In this document: positions 1 through 12,212 of the stretch, in pieces
How the letters are laid out: each line of letters begins with the position of its first letter
Numbering within the stretch: the first letter of the stretch is position 1
Assembly (NCBI GenBank): GCA_016717855.1
Contig: JADKEV010000021.1
Span: 1 to 64,000, forward strand
Direction of reading: 5' to 3'
Origin: Betaproteobacteria bacterium
GTDB taxonomy: Bacteria; Pseudomonadota; Gammaproteobacteria; Burkholderiales; Casimicrobiaceae
Length of the DNA stretch: 64,000 bases
The notes under the pieces: generated by a model
What the model saw: the letters and a program-made list of their open reading frames with translations, nothing else
What the model was told of the DNA's origin: nothing
Database searches by the model: none
Position numbers and translations under genes: made by a program

Positions 1-24
1 TGCGCAACTCCCTGATTTCATTTA

Positions 25-40
25 CTGTACGGATATACAT
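25..40 (+). promoter_or_regulatory. LexA (SOS) box upstream of intI
   Basis: The 16-mer CTGTACGGATATACAT has the CTGT-N8-ACA(G) layout of the gammaproteobacterial LexA box; within the 20-mer consensus TACTGTATATATATACAGTA about 14 positions match. It lies 25 bases before the integrase ATG, where LexA would overlap the promoter. LexA control of integron integrases is established for several integrons. Betaproteobacterial LexA sites are close to this consensus, so repression of intI by LexA is a reasonable inference, not shown. Confidence 0.6.
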
Positions 41-65
41 ATTCCAATCGCAATCCTAAAAATCC

Positions 66-1217
66 ATGAAAACCGTCAATGCCATTTCCGCGCCGGAATC
101 GGGACTTGCCGCACCGCCACCGCCGCGCCTGCTCGACCAGGTGCGCGCGCGCATCCGGGTGCTGCATTACTCGATCCGCACCGAACAGGCGTATGTGGAT
201 TGGATTAAACGCTACATCCTCTTCTTTGACAAGCAGCATCCGCGCGAGCTTTCGGCGGAGCATCTTGAGCGCTTCCTGAGTCATCTCGCGGTCGAGCGGA
301 ACGTGGCGGCGTCCACGCAGAATCAGGCGAAGTCGGCGCTGTTGTTCCTGTACAAGGAAGTGCTGGGGATCGAGTTGCCGTGGCTGGAGGGCGTCACGCA
401 GGCGCGGGTGCCGAAGCGCCTGCCGCTGGTGTTGACGCGTGCCGAAGTGGAACGGGTGCTGGCGCGGTTGCCGGCCGGAGTGCACCGGCTGATCGGTGGC
501 CTGCTTTACGGTTCCGGGCTGCGTCTGATGGAGGCGCTGCGCCTGCGCGTGAAGGACGTTGAGTTCTCGCGCGGGGAGATTCTGGTGCGCGAGGGCAAGG
601 GTTTCAAGGATCGCGTGACGATGCTGCCGCAGGCGCTCGCGGCGCCGCTGCGGGCGCACCTGGCAACGGTGCGCGCGTTGCATCAGGCGGATCTCGATGC
701 GGGGTTTGGCGAGGTGTACCTGCCGCACGCGCTGGCGCGCAAGTTTCCGAATGCCGGCCGCGAGTGGGGTTGGCAGTACGTCTTTCCGGGCGCCGGGCGT
801 TCAGTGGACCCGCGCTTGGGCATGGTCCGCCGGCACCACTTGCAGGACCAGGCATTCCAGCGCGCTTTCCGGCAGGCGGCGCGCGACGCCGGGCTGGTCA
901 AGCCGGCCACGCCGCACACCCTGCGCCACTCGTTTGCGACGCATCTGCTGGAGATCGGCTACGACATCCGCACGGTGCAGGAACTGCTGGGCCACAGCGA
1001 TGTGCAGACCACCATGATCTACACCCATGTGCTGAACCGCGGCGCGGGCGGCGTGCGCAGTCCGTTGGACGCCGTGGCGCCGCCGGGACCGCGTGCGCCC
1101 TTCGAAGCCAACGAGGCGCCGGTTTCGTATCAGAGAGGCCCGCTCGAATTCGCGGCCTACGCCGCGCCCCACACCTCGTTCGCCGTCTCGACCACGAGTT
1201 CGAGTTTCGCCCGCTGA
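66..1217 (+). CDS. intI: Integron integrase (IntI-type tyrosine recombinase)
   Basis: Site-specific recombinase that would insert and excise gene cassettes at attI and attC. The 383-residue product has an N-terminal SAM-like core-binding domain (about 20-105) and a catalytic domain with R153, H284, R287, H310 and nucleophile Y319. The insert near residues 221-241 ([18 protein letters not shown]) is the extra domain that separates IntI from XerC/D. Homology to IntI runs to about residue 336 (VRSPLD). The last roughly 45 residues are not typical and run 61 bp over the end of the convergent methyltransferase gene, so the C-terminus probably lost its normal stop. In integrons attI lies before the intI start, hence left of this window. 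A LexA-like box precedes the gene. Confidence 0.93.
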   Translation: MKTVNAISAPESGLAAPPPPRLLDQVRARIRVLHYSIRTEQAYVDWIKRYILFFDKQHPRELSAEHLERFLSHLAVERNVAASTQNQAKSALLFLYKEVLGIELPWLEGVTQARVPKRLPLVLTRAEVERVLARLPAGVHRLIGGLLYGSGLRLMEALRLRVKDVEFSRGEILVREGKGFKDRVTMLPQALAAPLRAHLATVRALHQADLDAGFGEVYLPHALARKFPNAGREWGWQYVFPGAGRSVDPRLGMVRRHHLQDQAFQRAFRQAARDAGLVKPATPHTLRHSFATHLLEIGYDIRTVQELLGHSDVQTTMIYTHVLNRGAGGVRSPLDAVAPPGPRAPFEANEAPVSYQRGPLEFAAYAAPHTSFAVSTTSSSFAR

Positions 1218-2275
1218 GCTTCGGCCGCGATCACGTTGCCGTGGACGGTGCTGGAAAAGCCGCACTGCGGCGACAGGCACATCTGGTCCAGCGGCATGAA
1301 GCGCGCGGCGTCGTCGATCCGGCGCTTGATGGTGTCCTTCGCTTCCAGTTCGCCCAGCTTGGTGCTGACGAGGCCGAGCACGACGATCTTGCCGGCGGGC
1401 ACGAAGCGCAGCGGCGCGAAGTCGCCGGAGCGCGCGTCGTCGTACTCGAGGAAGTACGCATCCACCTTCAGCTCGTTGAACAGCACCTCGGCCACCGGCT
1501 CGTAGCCGCCCTCGGCCGCCCAGGCACTCTTGAAGTTGCCCCGGCACAAATGCACGCAGATGCGCATGCCCGCGGGCCGGTCGGCGATCGCCGCATTGAT
1601 CAGCCGCGCGTAGCGGCGGGGCAGTTCGTTGGGGTCGTCGCCGCGCTTGCGTGCGCCTTCGCGCATCTTTTCGTCGCACAGGTACGCGAGGTTGGTGTCG
1701 TCGAGCTGGACATAGCGGCAGCCCGCGTCGCCCAGTGACTTGAGTTCGGCGCGGTACGCCGCGGCGACGTCGTCGTAGAACTCTTCCAGGTCCGGGTAGG
1801 CGGTCTTGCTGATCGCATTGCGGCCGCCGCGAAAGTGCAGCATCGTGGGCGACGGAATCGTCACCTTTGGCGTCCGGGTCGTGATCGAGCGCAGGAATTC
1901 AAAGTCGGCACGCTGGATCGGCTTCACGTGGCGCACCTTGTCGGTGATGTGCATGACCGGCGGGGCGAAGTCGACACTACCCGCGTTGCTGTGGAAGCTG
2001 ACCGAGATGCCGCCCTTGGTTTCGATGCCGGCGAGCTGCTCGAGGAAGTCGATGTGAAAGTACGTGCGGCGGAATTCGCCGTCGGTGATTCCCTGCAGGC
2101 CCACGCTTTCCTGCAGCCGGACGACTTCGCGTATGGCCGCGTCTTCGACCAGGCGCAGCGCCGCCTGGTCGATCTCGCCTTGCTTGAAGCGGCCCCGTGC
2201 CTCGTGCAAGGCGGTGGGGCGCAGGAAACTTCCGACGTGGTCGGCGCGAAATGGGGGAAGGGTGCGTGCGGTCAT
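1157..2275 (-). CDS. MetE-like single-domain methyltransferase (cobalamin-independent methionine synthase II family)
   Basis: A 372-residue protein with the TIM-barrel fold of the C-terminal half of cobalamin-independent methionine synthase. Visible Zn-ligand candidates are H242 and C244 (CVHLCRGN), E277 and C338 (SPQCGF), the H-C-E-C set that binds the thiol acceptor in MetE. The N-terminal folate-binding half of full MetE is absent, as in YxjG/YxjH-type proteins, whose methyl donors are often unknown. It lies 48 bp downstream of livF on the same strand and may be the last gene of that operon. Donor and acceptor cannot be read from the sequence. Its 3' end overlaps the convergent integrase gene. 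Confidence 0.82.
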   Translation of the reverse strand: MTARTLPPFRADHVGSFLRPTALHEARGRFKQGEIDQAALRLVEDAAIREVVRLQESVGLQGITDGEFRRTYFHIDFLEQLAGIETKGGISVSFHSNAGSVDFAPPVMHITDKVRHVKPIQRADFEFLRSITTRTPKVTIPSPTMLHFRGGRNAISKTAYPDLEEFYDDVAAAYRAELKSLGDAGCRYVQLDDTNLAYLCDEKMREGARKRGDDPNELPRRYARLINAAIADRPAGMRICVHLCRGNFKSAWAAEGGYEPVAEVLFNELKVDAYFLEYDDARSGDFAPLRFVPAGKIVVLGLVSTKLGELEAKDTIKRRIDDAARFMPLDQMCLSPQCGFSSTVHGNVIAAEAQRAKLELVVETANEVWGAA

Positions 2276-2323
2276 GCGGATTCTCCTTTGGTGCCGCGGC
2301 CGGAGCCGGTCGCGGACTTATGT

Positions 2324-3776
<1,453 letters not shown>

Positions 3777-3781
3777 GGCGC

Positions 3782-4780
3782 TTACTTTGCCGGTCCGGAC
3801 CTGCCGCGCGCCAGGCCGAGCAGCCAGGTGAACGGCGAGAGGATCGCGCGCACCAGCCGTTCCCGGCCGGCCAGCACGATCACGACCAGCATCAGGCCAA
3901 TCCAGAACTGCCAATACTGCGGCGTCACCGCGGACAGCCAGTGGTGCATGGCGGTAAAGATGACGGCGCCGATCACGCCGCCGAACAGGTAGCCGGTGCC
4001 GCCGATGACCAGCACCAGCAGGATGTCGGCCGAGCGCTGGAAGTCGAGCGCGTCGAGCGAGGCGAAACTGGTCGTCTGCGCGAGCAGCCCGCCGGCAATG
4101 CCGGCGACGCCGGCCGAGATCGTGTAGATCGCGGCCAGCCGCGCGTTGACGGGAATCCCGATCGCCTCGGCGCGCAGCCGGTTGTCGCGTATCGCCTGCA
4201 GCGACATCCCGAACGGCGAGGCGACCAGCCGGCGGGCCAGGAAGAGCATGAGCAGCAGGATGGTGAGGCTGTACAGATAAGCCGTGCGCCCGGCCATGTC
4301 GAAGGTGAAGAGCCCCAGCACCGGCGCCATCACGACGCCCTGCAGCCCGTCGGCGCCGCCGGTCAGCCAGTCGAGCTTGTTGGCGAGTTCCAGCAGGATC
4401 AGCGCGACGCCCAGCGTCACCATCAGCCGCGTCAGGTCGGTGCCGCGCAGGATCAGCACCGCGGTGGCCAGCCCCAGCAGCGCGGCCGCGATCGCGGCGA
4501 TCACCAGCCCCAGGAACGGGTCGCCGTGGACATGCTTGGCGAACAACGCGGCGGTGTAGACACCCAGGCCGAAGAACGCCGCGTGTCCCAGCGACACGAT
4601 GCCGGCGTAGCCCAGGATCAGGTCCAGCGACACGGCGAACAGCGCGATGATCGCCATCTGGTTCATCACCGGATAGTAGCGGGGCAGCAGCAGCACCGAG
4701 ACGAGCGCGACGGCCAGGATGATCCACTCGGCGCGGCGCGAAACGCGCGCCAGGGGGAATGCCGGCTGCGGGCCGCTCAT
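3782..4780 (-). CDS. livM: Branched-chain-type ABC transporter permease LivM
   Basis: Inner-membrane permease of 332 residues with about nine hydrophobic segments and the family stretch LILGYAGIVSLGHAAFFG near residues 54-71. The start encodes MSGPQPAFPL; its ATG overlaps the livH stop by 4 bp (ATGA type). The following livG starts 5 bp after its stop. It pairs with LivH to form the translocation pore. Confidence 0.92.
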   Translation of the reverse strand: MSGPQPAFPLARVSRRAEWIILAVALVSVLLLPRYYPVMNQMAIIALFAVSLDLILGYAGIVSLGHAAFFGLGVYTAALFAKHVHGDPFLGLVIAAIAAALLGLATAVLILRGTDLTRLMVTLGVALILLELANKLDWLTGGADGLQGVVMAPVLGLFTFDMAGRTAYLYSLTILLLMLFLARRLVASPFGMSLQAIRDNRLRAEAIGIPVNARLAAIYTISAGVAGIAGGLLAQTTSFASLDALDFQRSADILLVLVIGGTGYLFGGVIGAVIFTAMHHWLSAVTPQYWQFWIGLMLVVIVLAGRERLVRAILSPFTWLLGLARGRSGPAK

Positions 4781-5637
4781 TTGCCGCTCCCGCGCGAGAA
4801 CAGCCCCTGCGGCCGCCAGAGCAGGATCACGATCATGACGGAATAGATGACGAAGGCTCCCATCTTGGGAAAGTAGTACTTGCCCGCGACGTCGGCGATG
4901 CCCAGCAGCAGCGAGGCGAGCAGCGGCCCGGTGATCGTCGTCGTGCCGCCGACCGAGACGACGATCAGGAAGTAGATCATGAACTTGAGCGGGAACGTCG
5001 GGTCGAGCCCGAACACCTCGGCGCCCAGCGCGCCGCCCAGGCCCGCGATGCCGGAGCCGAACGCGAACGTGAACAGGAACACGCGATTGACGTTGATGCC
5101 CAGCCCGCTGGCCACGCGCGTGTCGTCGACGGCGGCGCGCAGCCGGCTGCCGAAGCGCGTCTTCGACAGGATGAGCTGCAGGCCGATCGCCAGCGCGGCG
5201 CACACGCCGATAATCAGCAGCCGGTAATGCCCCATGCCCACGCCGCCGATCTCGCTGCGGCCGCGCAGCCATTCGGGCAGCCGGATGTTCTGCTGCGTGG
5301 AGCCCATGAAGAAGTCGACCGTGGCCACCGCCATGAACGCGAGGCCGATCGAGAACAGCACCTGGTCGAAGTGCGACTTGCCGTAGAGCCGCCGGTACAG
5401 CGTCGGCTCGAGGATCATGCCCAGCAGCGCCGCGACCAGGAAGGCGAGGGGCAGGCAGGCCAGGAACGGCAGCCCGAGCTTGCTCATCGCCAGCACCGTC
5501 ACGTAGCCGCCCGCCATCGCGAACGCGCCATGCGCCAGGTTGACGAAATTCATCAATCCCAGCGTGATGGCCAGCCCGCAGGCCAGCACGAACAGCAACA
5601 TCCCGTAGGCGACGCCGTCGAAGAGAATGGTCAGCAT
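4777..5637 (-). CDS. livH: Branched-chain-type ABC transporter permease LivH
   Basis: Inner-membrane permease of 286 residues, normal for LivH. The N-terminal motif LGLMNFVNLAHGAFAMAGGY is the conserved HAAT permease signature. It is the first permease gene after the binding-protein gene and is separated from it by a 78-bp gap carrying a strong hairpin, which may lower expression of the membrane and ATPase genes relative to the binding protein. Confidence 0.92.
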   Translation of the reverse strand: MLTILFDGVAYGMLLFVLACGLAITLGLMNFVNLAHGAFAMAGGYVTVLAMSKLGLPFLACLPLAFLVAALLGMILEPTLYRRLYGKSHFDQVLFSIGLAFMAVATVDFFMGSTQQNIRLPEWLRGRSEIGGVGMGHYRLLIIGVCAALAIGLQLILSKTRFGSRLRAAVDDTRVASGLGINVNRVFLFTFAFGSGIAGLGGALGAEVFGLDPTFPLKFMIYFLIVVSVGGTTTITGPLLASLLLGIADVAGKYYFPKMGAFVIYSVMIVILLWRPQGLFSRGSGK

Positions 5638-5657
5638 CGGCCTATCACTGCCTGACT

Positions 5658-5683
5658 CCCTCTCCCCGTTGTTGGGGAGAGGG
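5658..5683. repeat. GC-rich palindromic intergenic hairpin
   Basis: CCCTCTCCCC, six bases (gttgtt), then GGGGAGAGGG form a perfect 10-bp stem between the binding-protein and livH genes, followed by a GGTCGGGGTGAGGGG tail. Elements of this CCCTCTCCCC type are widespread in proteobacterial intergenic regions. Here it may act as an attenuator or mRNA stabiliser inside the operon. There is no T-run, so a classic terminator is not supported. Confidence 0.6.
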
Positions 5684-5715
5684 TCGGGGTGAGGGGTGCA
5701 GGTATCGCCGCAGTC

Positions 5716-6897
5716 CTACTTCGCCACCTTCGTCGGATCCTTCACCGCCGTCAGGGTCTCGAACTCGACGTTGTGCAGTTCGTTGCCGACCTTCTCGACC
5801 TTGCGGATGTACATGTTCTGCACCGGCTCGCGGAATTGCGCATCGATGGTGAGCGGGCCGCGCGGGCTTTCCCAGCTCAGGCCCTTCATCGCGGCGACCA
5901 GCTTCTCGCCGTTGGTGTCGCCCTTGGTCGCCGCCAGCGCCTTGTAGATCAGCGCCATGCCGTCGTAGCCGCCGACGCTCATGAAGTTGGGCCGGATGTT
6001 GTTCATCTTGCGGAATGCTTCGACATAGGCCTTGTTCATCGCCGACGGGTGCGCGGCCGAGTAGTGGTGCGAGGTCACCACGCCCAGCGCGACGTCGCCC
6101 ATGTCGTTCAGGATGTCGTCGTCGGTGACGTCGCCGGGTCCGATGATCTTGATGCCGGCCTTGTCGAGTCCGCGCTCGGCGAACTGCTTCATGAAGATCG
6201 AGCCGACGCCGGACGGGACGAACACGAACACCGCATCGGGCGACGCGTCGCGCACCCGCTGCAGGAACGGCGCGAAATCCGGATTGCGCAACGGCACGCG
6301 CAACTCGGCCAGCACCTGGCCGCCGGCCGCGGTGAATCGCGACTTGAAGACAGTCTCCGCGTCGACACCCGGGGCGAAGTCGCTGACCAGGGTCACGGCC
6401 TTCTTGATGTTGTTCTTGGCGGCCCAGTCGGCGATGGGGTAGGTCGTCTGCGGCAGCGTGAACCCGGTGCGCACGATGAACGGCGAGCGGTCGGTGATGA
6501 TCGACGTCCCGGCAGCCATCACGATCATCGGCACCTTGCCTTCGGTGGCCAGCGGCGCGGTCGCCAGCGCCAGCGGCGTCAGGCCGAAGCCCGCCAGGAA
6601 AGTCACCTTGTCGTTGACGATCAACTCCTGCGCCAGCCGCTTGGTGGTGTCCGGCGCGCCGGCATCGTCCTTCAGGATGAGCTCGATTTTCTTCCCGGCA
6701 ACCGTGGCGCCGTTCTGCTGCATGTAGAGCCTGGCCGCGCCGTCGATCTGCCGTCCGGTCGAGGCGAAGGGGCCGGTCATCGGCAGGATCAGGCCGATCT
6801 TGACCGTGTCCTGCGCCGCCGCCGGCAACATCGCGCCCGCGAGCAACGCGCCCGCGCTCAGTGCCGTCATCGATTTGAGAAGTGTTCGCTTGTTCAT
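5716..6897 (-). CDS. livK: Periplasmic substrate-binding protein of the Liv-type ABC transporter
   Basis: A 393-residue type I periplasmic binding protein (Peripla_BP_6/LivJ-like). A signal peptide covers roughly residues 1-29 (MNKRTLLKSMTALSAGALLA then a cleavage region ending AAAQ). Mature features include IGLILPMTGPFA and the long two-lobed fold. The ATG at 6897 is preceded by AGGAGG at good spacing, which decides the start over a longer frame. It heads the livKHMGF set and defines the ligand, which cannot be named from sequence; proximity to the protocatechuate genes makes an aromatic or alicyclic acid plausible. Confidence 0.9.
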   Translation of the reverse strand: MNKRTLLKSMTALSAGALLAGAMLPAAAQDTVKIGLILPMTGPFASTGRQIDGAARLYMQQNGATVAGKKIELILKDDAGAPDTTKRLAQELIVNDKVTFLAGFGLTPLALATAPLATEGKVPMIVMAAGTSIITDRSPFIVRTGFTLPQTTYPIADWAAKNNIKKAVTLVSDFAPGVDAETVFKSRFTAAGGQVLAELRVPLRNPDFAPFLQRVRDASPDAVFVFVPSGVGSIFMKQFAERGLDKAGIKIIGPGDVTDDDILNDMGDVALGVVTSHHYSAAHPSAMNKAYVEAFRKMNNIRPNFMSVGGYDGMALIYKALAATKGDTNGEKLVAAMKGLSWESPRGPLTIDAQFREPVQNMYIRKVEKVGNELHNVEFETLTAVKDPTKVAK

Positions 6898-7045
6898 TGC
6901 ATGCCTCCTGGGCTGGTCGTGATAACAGTGTGCCGGAAACGGCCACTTGCCTGTGCGCCGATCGCGCAATTTACACCAATTGCTCCGCGGCAGCGCTGCA
7001 GGCCATGAAGTGGCCCGCCATCCGCGCCGCGATTGGTTTCCGCCC

Positions 7046-7063
7046 GGTTGACGTCCGTCAACC
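7046..7063 (-). terminator. Inverted repeat after ligC
   Basis: GGTTGACG-TC-CGTCAACC is a perfect 8-bp stem with a 2-base loop starting 13 bp past the ligC stop, between the lig operon and the downstream transporter operon. The position suits a transcript end, but no T-run follows, so Rho-independent termination is uncertain. It could equally be a protein-binding palindrome for the transporter promoter. Confidence 0.4.
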
Positions 7064-7075
7064 CGCGGGCTTGCG

Positions 7076-8034
7076 TCATGCCTGCGCCCCGAGCTGCTGT
7101 TCGAGTTGATGCAGCACGCGGTAGCAGGGGAGGACCCCGGCCACGCTCGAATTGGGTTCGCGGCCGTCGCGGATCGCCGCGAAGAACTCGCGGTCCTGCA
7201 GTTCGATCCCGTTCATCGACACGTCGACGCCGGAGACGTCGATCTTCTCTTCCTTGCCGGTGAACAGGTCGTCGTAGCGGGCGATCCAGGTCGCGGTGTC
7301 GCCGATGTAGCGGAAGACCGTCCCCAGCGGCCCGTCGTTGTTGAACGACAGGCTCAGCGTGCAGATCGCGCCGGTGCTGCTCTTCAACTGGATCGACATG
7401 TCCATCGCGATGCCGAGGTTCGGGTGGATCGGGCCCTGCACCGCATGGGCCTGGACGATCTCGCCGCCGGTCTGGTAGCGGAACAGGTCGACCGTGTGCG
7501 CGGCGTGATGCCACAACAAGTGATCGGTCCAGCTGCGCGCCTGGCCGAGCGCGTTCATGTTGGTGCGCCGGAAGAAGTACGTCTGCACGTCCATCTGCTG
7601 GATGTTGAAGGCGCCGGCGGCGATTTTCTTGTGCACGAACTGGTGGCTGGGGTTGAACCGCCGGGTGTGGCCGCACATCGCCACCAGGCCCGTCTGCTTC
7701 TGCATCGCGACCACCGCTTCGGCGCCGGCCAGCGAGTCGGCCAGCGGAATCTCGACCTGCACGTGCTTGCCCGCCTTCAGGCAGGCGATCGACTGCTCCG
7801 CGTGCATCTGCGTGGGCGTGCACAGGATCACCGCGTCGACCTCCGGCAGCGCCAGGCTGTCGGCGAGGTTGGTCGTGACGTGGCCGATGCCGAATCGGGT
7901 GGCGACTTCCTGCGTCTTCCCCAGCTCGCGGCTGACCAGCGAGATCACCTCGACGCCGTCGATCTTCGCGATGCCTTCGAGATGCTTGATGCCGAACGCG
8001 CCGGCGCCGGCCAGTGCTACCTTGATCGTGCTCA

Positions 8035-8035
<1 letters not shown>
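7076..8035 (-). CDS. ligC: 4-carboxy-2-hydroxymuconate-6-semialdehyde dehydrogenase (LigC/PmdC)
   Basis: Gfo/Idh/MocA-family NAD(P) oxidoreductase of 319 residues. It oxidises the hemiacetal form of 4-carboxy-2-hydroxymuconate semialdehyde, the LigAB product, to 2-pyrone-4,6-dicarboxylate. The Rossmann motif GAGAFG lies near residues 10-15, the EIPLADS stretch replaces the family EKP motif, and CGHTRRFNPSHQF is typical of LigC. Its ATG overlaps the ligB stop by one base (TGATG), so translation is coupled. The assignment rests on family plus immediate linkage to ligA, ligB and ligI. Confidence 0.9.
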
Positions 8036-9277
<1,242 letters not shown>

Positions 9278-9282
9278 GGCGT

Positions 9283-10194
9283 TCAGTCGCTCCAGTAGAG
9301 GCGCATTGGATTGTCGACCAGCAGCTTGTGCTGCAGTTCGGCCGTGCGGGCGATGTGCGGGATGAAGTCGACCAGCAGCCCGTCGTCGGGCATGTGGTCC
9401 TTCAGGTTGGGATGCGGCCAGTCGGTGCCCCAGAGCACGCGATCCGGGAAGGTCTCGACCAGCCGGCGCGCAAACGGCGCCACGTCGCGGTAGGCATTCT
9501 GTTCGCCGTCGAGCGCAGGCGGGCCGGACACCGACAGGCGCTCCGGGCAGCTGACCTTGGACCAGATGTTGTCGTGTTCCCGCATCATGCGCACGAACAG
9601 TTCGAACTCGGGGCCGTCGACGGGCTTCGTCACGTCGGGCCGGCCCATGTGGTCGACGACGACGGTGGTCGGCAGCGCGGTGAAGAAGTCCCACAGCTCG
9701 GGCAGGTCGACCGCCTCGAAATAGATCACCACATGCCAGCCCAGCGGGGCGATGCGCCGGGCGATGTCCATCAGAACTTCGCGCGGCGTGAAGTCGACCA
9801 GCCGCTTGACGAAGTTGAAGCGCGTCCCGCGCACGCCGGCCGCGTGCAGGTCCTGCAGCTCCCGGTCCGTCACGTCGCGGCTGACCGTGGCCACGCCGCG
9901 CGCCATCCCGTTCGAGTGCTGGAGCGCATCGGCCAGCGCGCGGTTGTCGCTGCCATGGCAGGTCGCCTGGACGATCACGTTGCGGGCAAACCCCAGGCGG
10001 TCGCGCAGCGCGAACAACTGGTCCCTCGACGCGTCGCACGGCGTGTACTTGCGCTCCGGCGCATACGGAAACTGCGCGCCCGGCCCGAACACATGGCAAT
10101 GCGCATCCACCGCCCCCGGGGGCACCCTGAAGCGCGGCTGCGACGGGTTCGGGTGAAACGGCAGCCACCCCGGCGTCATCGTGAATTCCATCAT
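9283..10194 (-). CDS. ligI: 2-pyrone-4,6-dicarboxylate hydrolase (LigI/PmdD)
   Basis: Amidohydrolase-superfamily lactonase of 303 residues that opens 2-pyrone-4,6-dicarboxylate to 4-oxalomesaconate. The metal-site motif DAHCHVFGPG (H32, H34) and the C-terminal WGTDWPHPN aspartate motif are present, as is IVQATCHGSDN. GGAGAG precedes the start; a second ATG five codons later (MTPGW) is an alternative. A 257-bp gap with an interspersed repeat separates it from ligK upstream, so it may depend on readthrough or its own promoter. Confidence 0.92.
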   Translation of the reverse strand: MMEFTMTPGWLPFHPNPSQPRFRVPPGAVDAHCHVFGPGAQFPYAPERKYTPCDASRDQLFALRDRLGFARNVIVQATCHGSDNRALADALQHSNGMARGVATVSRDVTDRELQDLHAAGVRGTRFNFVKRLVDFTPREVLMDIARRIAPLGWHVVIYFEAVDLPELWDFFTALPTTVVVDHMGRPDVTKPVDGPEFELFVRMMREHDNIWSKVSCPERLSVSGPPALDGEQNAYRDVAPFARRLVETFPDRVLWGTDWPHPNLKDHMPDDGLLVDFIPHIARTAELQHKLLVDNPMRLYWSD

Positions 10195-10246
10195 CTCTCC
10201 AGGACAATTGGGGACACTTCACGTTCTCCTGATGTCCGTAACCTCC

Positions 10247-10417
10247 GTAGGATGGGTGGAGCGCAGCGATACCCATCTCGTAGAAACGCATGCCACCGAT
10301 GTCGCGGCGCGATTCCCGTACTGCGGCCAATTCGCCCGTTTGTTCCCGAACTGACAGATGGGTATCGCTGCGCTCCACCCACCATCGATGGGTATCGCTG
10401 CGCTCCACCCATCCTAC
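10247..10417. repeat. Interspersed inverted-repeat element, copy 1
   Basis: The element begins GTAGGATGGGTGGAGCGCAG and ends with the inverse, CTGCGCTCCACCCATCCTAC; the terminal inverted repeats are about 31 bp. The inner side carries a second copy of GATGGGTATCGCTGCGCTCC. It sits between ligK and ligI. Two further copies are at 14062-14227 and 51822-51960. No transposase is encoded, so it resembles a non-autonomous (MITE- or REP-like) element. It could form a long hairpin in the lig transcript. Confidence 0.75.
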
Positions 10418-10451
10418 GGCGCATGTGGGTTGCCCTGGTTGTCATTCCCTG

Positions 10452-11147
10452 TCAATCGATGTACTTGAGGCCGGCGGTGGCCAGCGGACCGCGCATGTTG
10501 TAGAGGTCGAGCCCGAGCTCGCCGGCGGCCAGCCGGGCGCGCTTGGCGGTTTCGTTGTTCTCGCGTGCCTCGGCCGCGTCGGCGACCTGCTGCGCGATGG
10601 CGCGGGGGACGACGACGACGCCGTCGTCGTCGGCGACGATCACGTCGCCCGGATTGACGATCGCCCCGGCGCAGACGACCTGGATGTTGACCGAACCGAG
10701 CGTGGACTTGACCGTGCCCTTGGCGCTGATCGCGCGCGAGAACACCGGGAACTGCATCGCGGTCAGGTCCTTGACGTCGCGCACGCCGGCGTCGATCACC
10801 AGGCCCTTGGCGCCGCGGGCGCGGAACGACGTCGCCAGCAGGTCGCCGAACATGCCGTCGGTGTTGTCGGTGGTGCAGGCGACGACGGCGACGTCGCCCT
10901 CCTGCAGTTGTTCGGCGGCGACGTGCAGCATCCAGTTGTCGCCGGGGTGCGCGAGCACGGTGACCGCGGTCCCGCACGCGTGCGCGCCCGCGTAAATCGG
11001 CCGCATGGTCGTCTTCATCAGCCCCACGCGCCCCATCGCTTCATGGACAGTCGCCACGCCGAAGCGCGAAAGCTTGGCCACGGCCGCGCGGTCGGCGCGC
11101 TCGATGTTGCGGATCACGACCCCGAGGTTGTTCATGCTCATGCTCAC
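10452..11147 (-). CDS. ligK: 4-carboxy-4-hydroxy-2-oxoadipate aldolase (LigK/PmdF)
   Basis: Class II (metal-dependent) aldolase of the RraA-like fold, 231 residues. It cleaves 4-carboxy-4-hydroxy-2-oxoadipate to pyruvate and oxaloacetate and usually also decarboxylates oxaloacetate. Family motifs include [25 protein letters not shown] and [17 protein letters not shown]. The start overlaps the ligJ stop by 4 bp. It is the classical last step of the pathway encoded here. Confidence 0.92.
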   Translation of the reverse strand: MSMSMNNLGVVIRNIERADRAAVAKLSRFGVATVHEAMGRVGLMKTTMRPIYAGAHACGTAVTVLAHPGDNWMLHVAAEQLQEGDVAVVACTTDNTDGMFGDLLATSFRARGAKGLVIDAGVRDVKDLTAMQFPVFSRAISAKGTVKSTLGSVNIQVVCAGAIVNPGDVIVADDDGVVVVPRAIAQQVADAAEARENNETAKRARLAAGELGLDLYNMRGPLATAGLKYID

Positions 11148-12172
11148 TTCCCCTTTGCCTTCAGTGCCGCATCCAGCCGCGGATACACGCGGCGCGCGTT
11201 ACCTTCGTAGATCTGGTGGCGGTCATCCGCGGAGAGCACTGCGGCGCCCTCGATGTAGCGCCTCGTGTCGTCGAAATAATGTCCCGTCTCCGGATCGACC
11301 CCGCGCACTGCGCCGATCATTTCCGAGGCGAACAGCACGTTCTTCACGGGGATCACCTTGGTGAGCAGGTCGATGCCCGGCTGGTGATAGACGCACGTGT
11401 CGAAGTAGATGTTGTGGAGCAAGTGCTCGGTCAAGAGCGGCTTCTTGAGTTCCTGCGCCAGCCCCCGGAAGCGGCCCCAGTGATAGGGCACCGCGCCGCC
11501 GCCGTGCGGGATGATGAAGCGCAGCGTCGGGAAGTCCTTGAACAGGTCGGCGGTCAGGCATTGCATGAACGCCGTCGTGTCCGCGTTCAGGTAGTGCGCG
11601 CCGGTGGTGTGGAAACACGGATTGCAGCTGGTGCTCACATGGACCATCGCCGGGATGTCGTACTCGACCATCTTCTCGTAGATCGGGTACCAGTGCCGGT
11701 CGGACAGCGGCGGCGAAGTCCAGTGGCCACCCGACGGATCGGGATTCAGGTTGATACCGACGTTCCCGAATTCCTTCACGCACTTCTCCAGCTCGGGAAT
11801 GCAGGTCGCCGGATCGACGCCCGGCGATTGCGGCAGCATCGCCGCGCCGATGAAGTTGTCGGGGAAGAGCGTCGATATGCGGTAGCACAACTCGTTGCAG
11901 ATCGCCGCCCACGTGGCGCTCACGTTGAAGTCGCCGATGTGGTGCGCCATGAAGCTGGCGCGCGGCGAGAAGATCGTCAGGTCGCTGCCGCGCTCCTTCA
12001 TCAGCCGCAGCTGGTTGGTCGCGATCGATTCGCGCAACTCGTCGTCGCTGATCTTCAGTTCGCCGGCCTTCGGCATCGCCGACGGGTCCTTGATGCCGGC
12101 GATCTGGCGGTTGCGCCAGGTTTCCAGCGCTTTCGGGGCCGTCGTGTAGTGGCCGTGACAATCGATGATCAT
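11144..12172 (-). CDS. ligJ: 4-oxalomesaconate hydratase (LigJ/PmdE)
   Basis: Amidohydrolase-fold hydratase of 342 residues that adds water to 4-oxalomesaconate to give 4-carboxy-4-hydroxy-2-oxoadipate. The N-terminal [16 protein letters not shown] gives the metal ligands H6 and H8; further motifs are [16 protein letters not shown] and [18 protein letters not shown]. The ATG at 12172 is chosen because MIIDCHGH is the conserved family start. It overlaps ligK by 4 bp. Confidence 0.92.
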   Translation of the reverse strand: MIIDCHGHYTTAPKALETWRNRQIAGIKDPSAMPKAGELKISDDELRESIATNQLRLMKERGSDLTIFSPRASFMAHHIGDFNVSATWAAICNELCYRISTLFPDNFIGAAMLPQSPGVDPATCIPELEKCVKEFGNVGINLNPDPSGGHWTSPPLSDRHWYPIYEKMVEYDIPAMVHVSTSCNPCFHTTGAHYLNADTTAFMQCLTADLFKDFPTLRFIIPHGGGAVPYHWGRFRGLAQELKKPLLTEHLLHNIYFDTCVYHQPGIDLLTKVIPVKNVLFASEMIGAVRGVDPETGHYFDDTRRYIEGAAVLSADDRHQIYEGNARRVYPRLDAALKAKGK

Positions 12173-12212
12173 GGAAGGGTTCCTTGGGTTCCGGATGCGA
12201 CGCGTCGGTGGT

